DNA from: CAXRGH01 sp964230195
GTDB lineage: Bacteria > Pseudomonadota > Gammaproteobacteria > Enterobacterales > Alteromonadaceae
Direction: 5' to 3'
NCBI GenBank assembly: GCA_964230195.1
Contig: CAXRGH010000050.1
Coordinates: forward strand, 1-6,106
DNA length: 6,106 nt
Part shown: positions 5,644-6,106 of the stretch, piece after piece
Numbering within the stretch: the stretch's first letter is position 1
Layout: each line of letters starts with the position of its first letter
Made by a program: the position numbers and the translations under genes
The notes under the pieces: generated by a model
Seen by the model: the letters and a program-made list of their open reading frames with translations, nothing else
The model's database searches: none
Told to the model about the DNA's origin: nothing

Positions 5644-5907
5644 TTAGCTTACAGACAAATTACTGATGCAAACCTCATTGATCAATTCCTTTAAAGCTGC
5701 ACGAGATGCACCTGGCTTCCCACACGCAAGTAAGACATTGCAGTACTTTATAACGGCTAAATACGGCATGCTTCTGGCGTCTCGCTCCCAGTTACAAATC
5801 GTATTCCTGTGAACGCTGCACAATTCCGACATACGCTCAACCGATAAACCACTCTCTTGACGCGATGCTTTCAGCATTGCTCCAAAGTTTTTTGACTCTA
5901 TATTCAT
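5644..5907 (-). CDS. Small XRE-type helix-turn-helix protein
   Basis: This 87-residue protein is almost entirely a Cro/C1-type (XRE, HTH_3-like) DNA-binding domain. FGAMLKASRQESG (8-20) is the first helix. LSVERMSELCSVHRNTICNWERDAR (21-45) aligns with the pattern L-[TS]-x-E-x-[LM]-x-x-x-x-x-V-x-x-x-T-I-x-x-W-E of the helix-turn-helix. MPYLAVIKYCNVLLACG (48-63) forms the closing helices. The final 24 residues match nothing I recognise. It has no ligand, peptidase or toxin domain. The only start is ATG at 5907, because TAA closes the frame 11 codons upstream; the ribosome site is weak. It converges with the transporter and shares no operon, so it stands alone. Autorepression through repeats in its own promoter is plausible but inferred. 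Antitoxin-like or phage-like origin is possible, but no partner gene is visible. Confidence 0.8.
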   Translation of the reverse strand: MNIESKNFGAMLKASRQESGLSVERMSELCSVHRNTICNWERDARSMPYLAVIKYCNVLLACGKPGASRAALKELINEVCISNLSVS

Positions 5908-5942
5908 CGCACCAAATCCATTTTCGTTGCTAACTTACAAAT

Positions 5943-5970
5943 ATGATATGAGCGCCATATACTATGTAAA
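5943..5970 (-). promoter_or_regulatory. Promoter of the HTH gene with internal inverted repeat
   Basis: On the minus strand, TTTACA (5970-5965), a 16-base spacer and TATCAT (5948-5943) each match consensus at five of six positions, about 36 bases before the HTH start codon. The spacer and -10 contain an inverted repeat ATATG-AGCGC-CATAT (5946-5960). This is the usual place for an operator bound by the encoded repressor. Confidence 0.65.
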
Positions 5971-5992
5971 AAAATAAAGCTGTAAAGTGATT

Positions 5993-6008
5993 TATACTAG
6001 AGAGTATA
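5993..6008. repeat. Inverted repeat TATACT-AGAG-AGTATA
   Basis: A perfect 6-bp-arm inverted repeat with a 4-base centre lies about 23 bases upstream of the HTH gene's -35. A further TATACTA copy lies at 5958-5964 inside the promoter, 35 bases away in direct orientation. Together these make three TATACT half-sites. They may be operators for the HTH protein or a regulator of a gene beyond the window edge. Confidence 0.45.
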
Positions 6009-6021
6009 TTTTAATTAGATA

Positions 6022-6041
6022 ACTAAGGATGAATATGCATT
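6022..6041 (+). repeat. 20-bp near-direct repeat, copy 2
   Basis: ACTAAGGATGAATATGCATT repeats the elaA ribosome-site/start region with two substitutions. Here the equivalent ATG (6035) runs into TAA after one more codon, and the in-frame ATG at 6029 gives only M-N-M-H. No usable gene start remains. The copy may be a relic of duplicated sequence or a chance match in AT-rich DNA. Confidence 0.5.
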
Positions 6042-6106
6042 AAAATCAGTCAATTAACTAAAACGATAATCTGCAAATTTTTAGCAGTGCAAACACCGAC
6101 TTTGTC

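Larger units (their letters stand above)
5971..6106. other. AT-rich non-coding stretch to the window edge
   Basis: No reading frame of credible length or composition occurs on either strand. Two short minus-strand frames are open at the edge (18 and 15 codons before a stop), but they resemble nothing recognisable. The stretch contains the TATACT inverted repeat, the second 20-bp repeat and a weak hairpin CTGCAAA-TTT-TTAGCAG (6071-6087, one mismatch). The right end shows no adapter sequence. Confidence 0.6.

Noticed and set aside
6022..6043. Start of a plus-strand gene after AAGGATG
   Set aside because: The ribosome-site-like AAGG is present, but both ATGs reach TAA within four codons and no frame continues.
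6050..6106. Partial gene at the right edge on the minus strand
   Set aside because: Only 15-18 codons are open before a stop, with no recognisable C-terminal motif; this is too short to support a call.
6044..6106. Integron attC-like site at the right edge
   Set aside because: There are no paired core-site sequences (RYYYAAC/GTTRRRY) in the right arrangement, only a weak 17-base hairpin.

Overview
The window looks like ordinary chromosomal DNA from a marine-type gammaproteobacterium. Alteromonadales or Vibrionales relatives seem likely, from the gene families, the moderate AT-richness, a tRNA-Thr(UGU) very like the enteric thrU gene, and an ElaA close to the E. coli protein. I cannot fix the genus from sequence alone. 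The first 15 bases are not biological: they match the end of an Illumina TruSeq adapter, so this is the untrimmed end of a contig.

Positions 16-4165 are entirely on the minus strand. Reading in the direction of transcription (right to left), a two-gene operon comes first: a ribokinase (rbsK) overlapping a nucleoside hydrolase. It is closed by a clear intrinsic terminator at about 2245-2270. Next is purE-purK, with a 4-base GTGA overlap and its own promoter. These two enzymes carboxylate AIR during de novo purine synthesis. Then comes tRNA-Thr(UGU) with a strong GC-discriminator promoter and an intrinsic terminator. Last is the 5' part of a thioredoxin-fold protein of the CnoX/YbbN type, with a near-consensus promoter, cut off by the contig end.

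On the plus strand, diverging from rbsK, is a two-gene unit: an ElaA-type GNAT acetyltransferase and a ten-helix EamA/DMT transporter that starts at TTG and overlaps elaA by 7 bases. It converges on a small lone XRE-type helix-turn-helix gene (minus strand). That gene's upstream region, about 200 bp to the window end, is AT-rich and non-coding and holds inverted repeats that may be operators.

Functionally, the nucleoside hydrolase and ribokinase together would turn ribonucleosides into free base plus ribose-5-phosphate, which feeds PRPP. They sit next to two de novo purine genes, so salvage and synthesis are neighbours here. I see no CRISPR array, transposase, prophage structural gene, defence system or other clearly novel system. 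The points worth a second look are the adapter end, a 20-bp near-identical repeat (elaA start versus 6022-6041), the repeats in front of the HTH gene, and a changed active-site neighbour in the nucleoside hydrolase.
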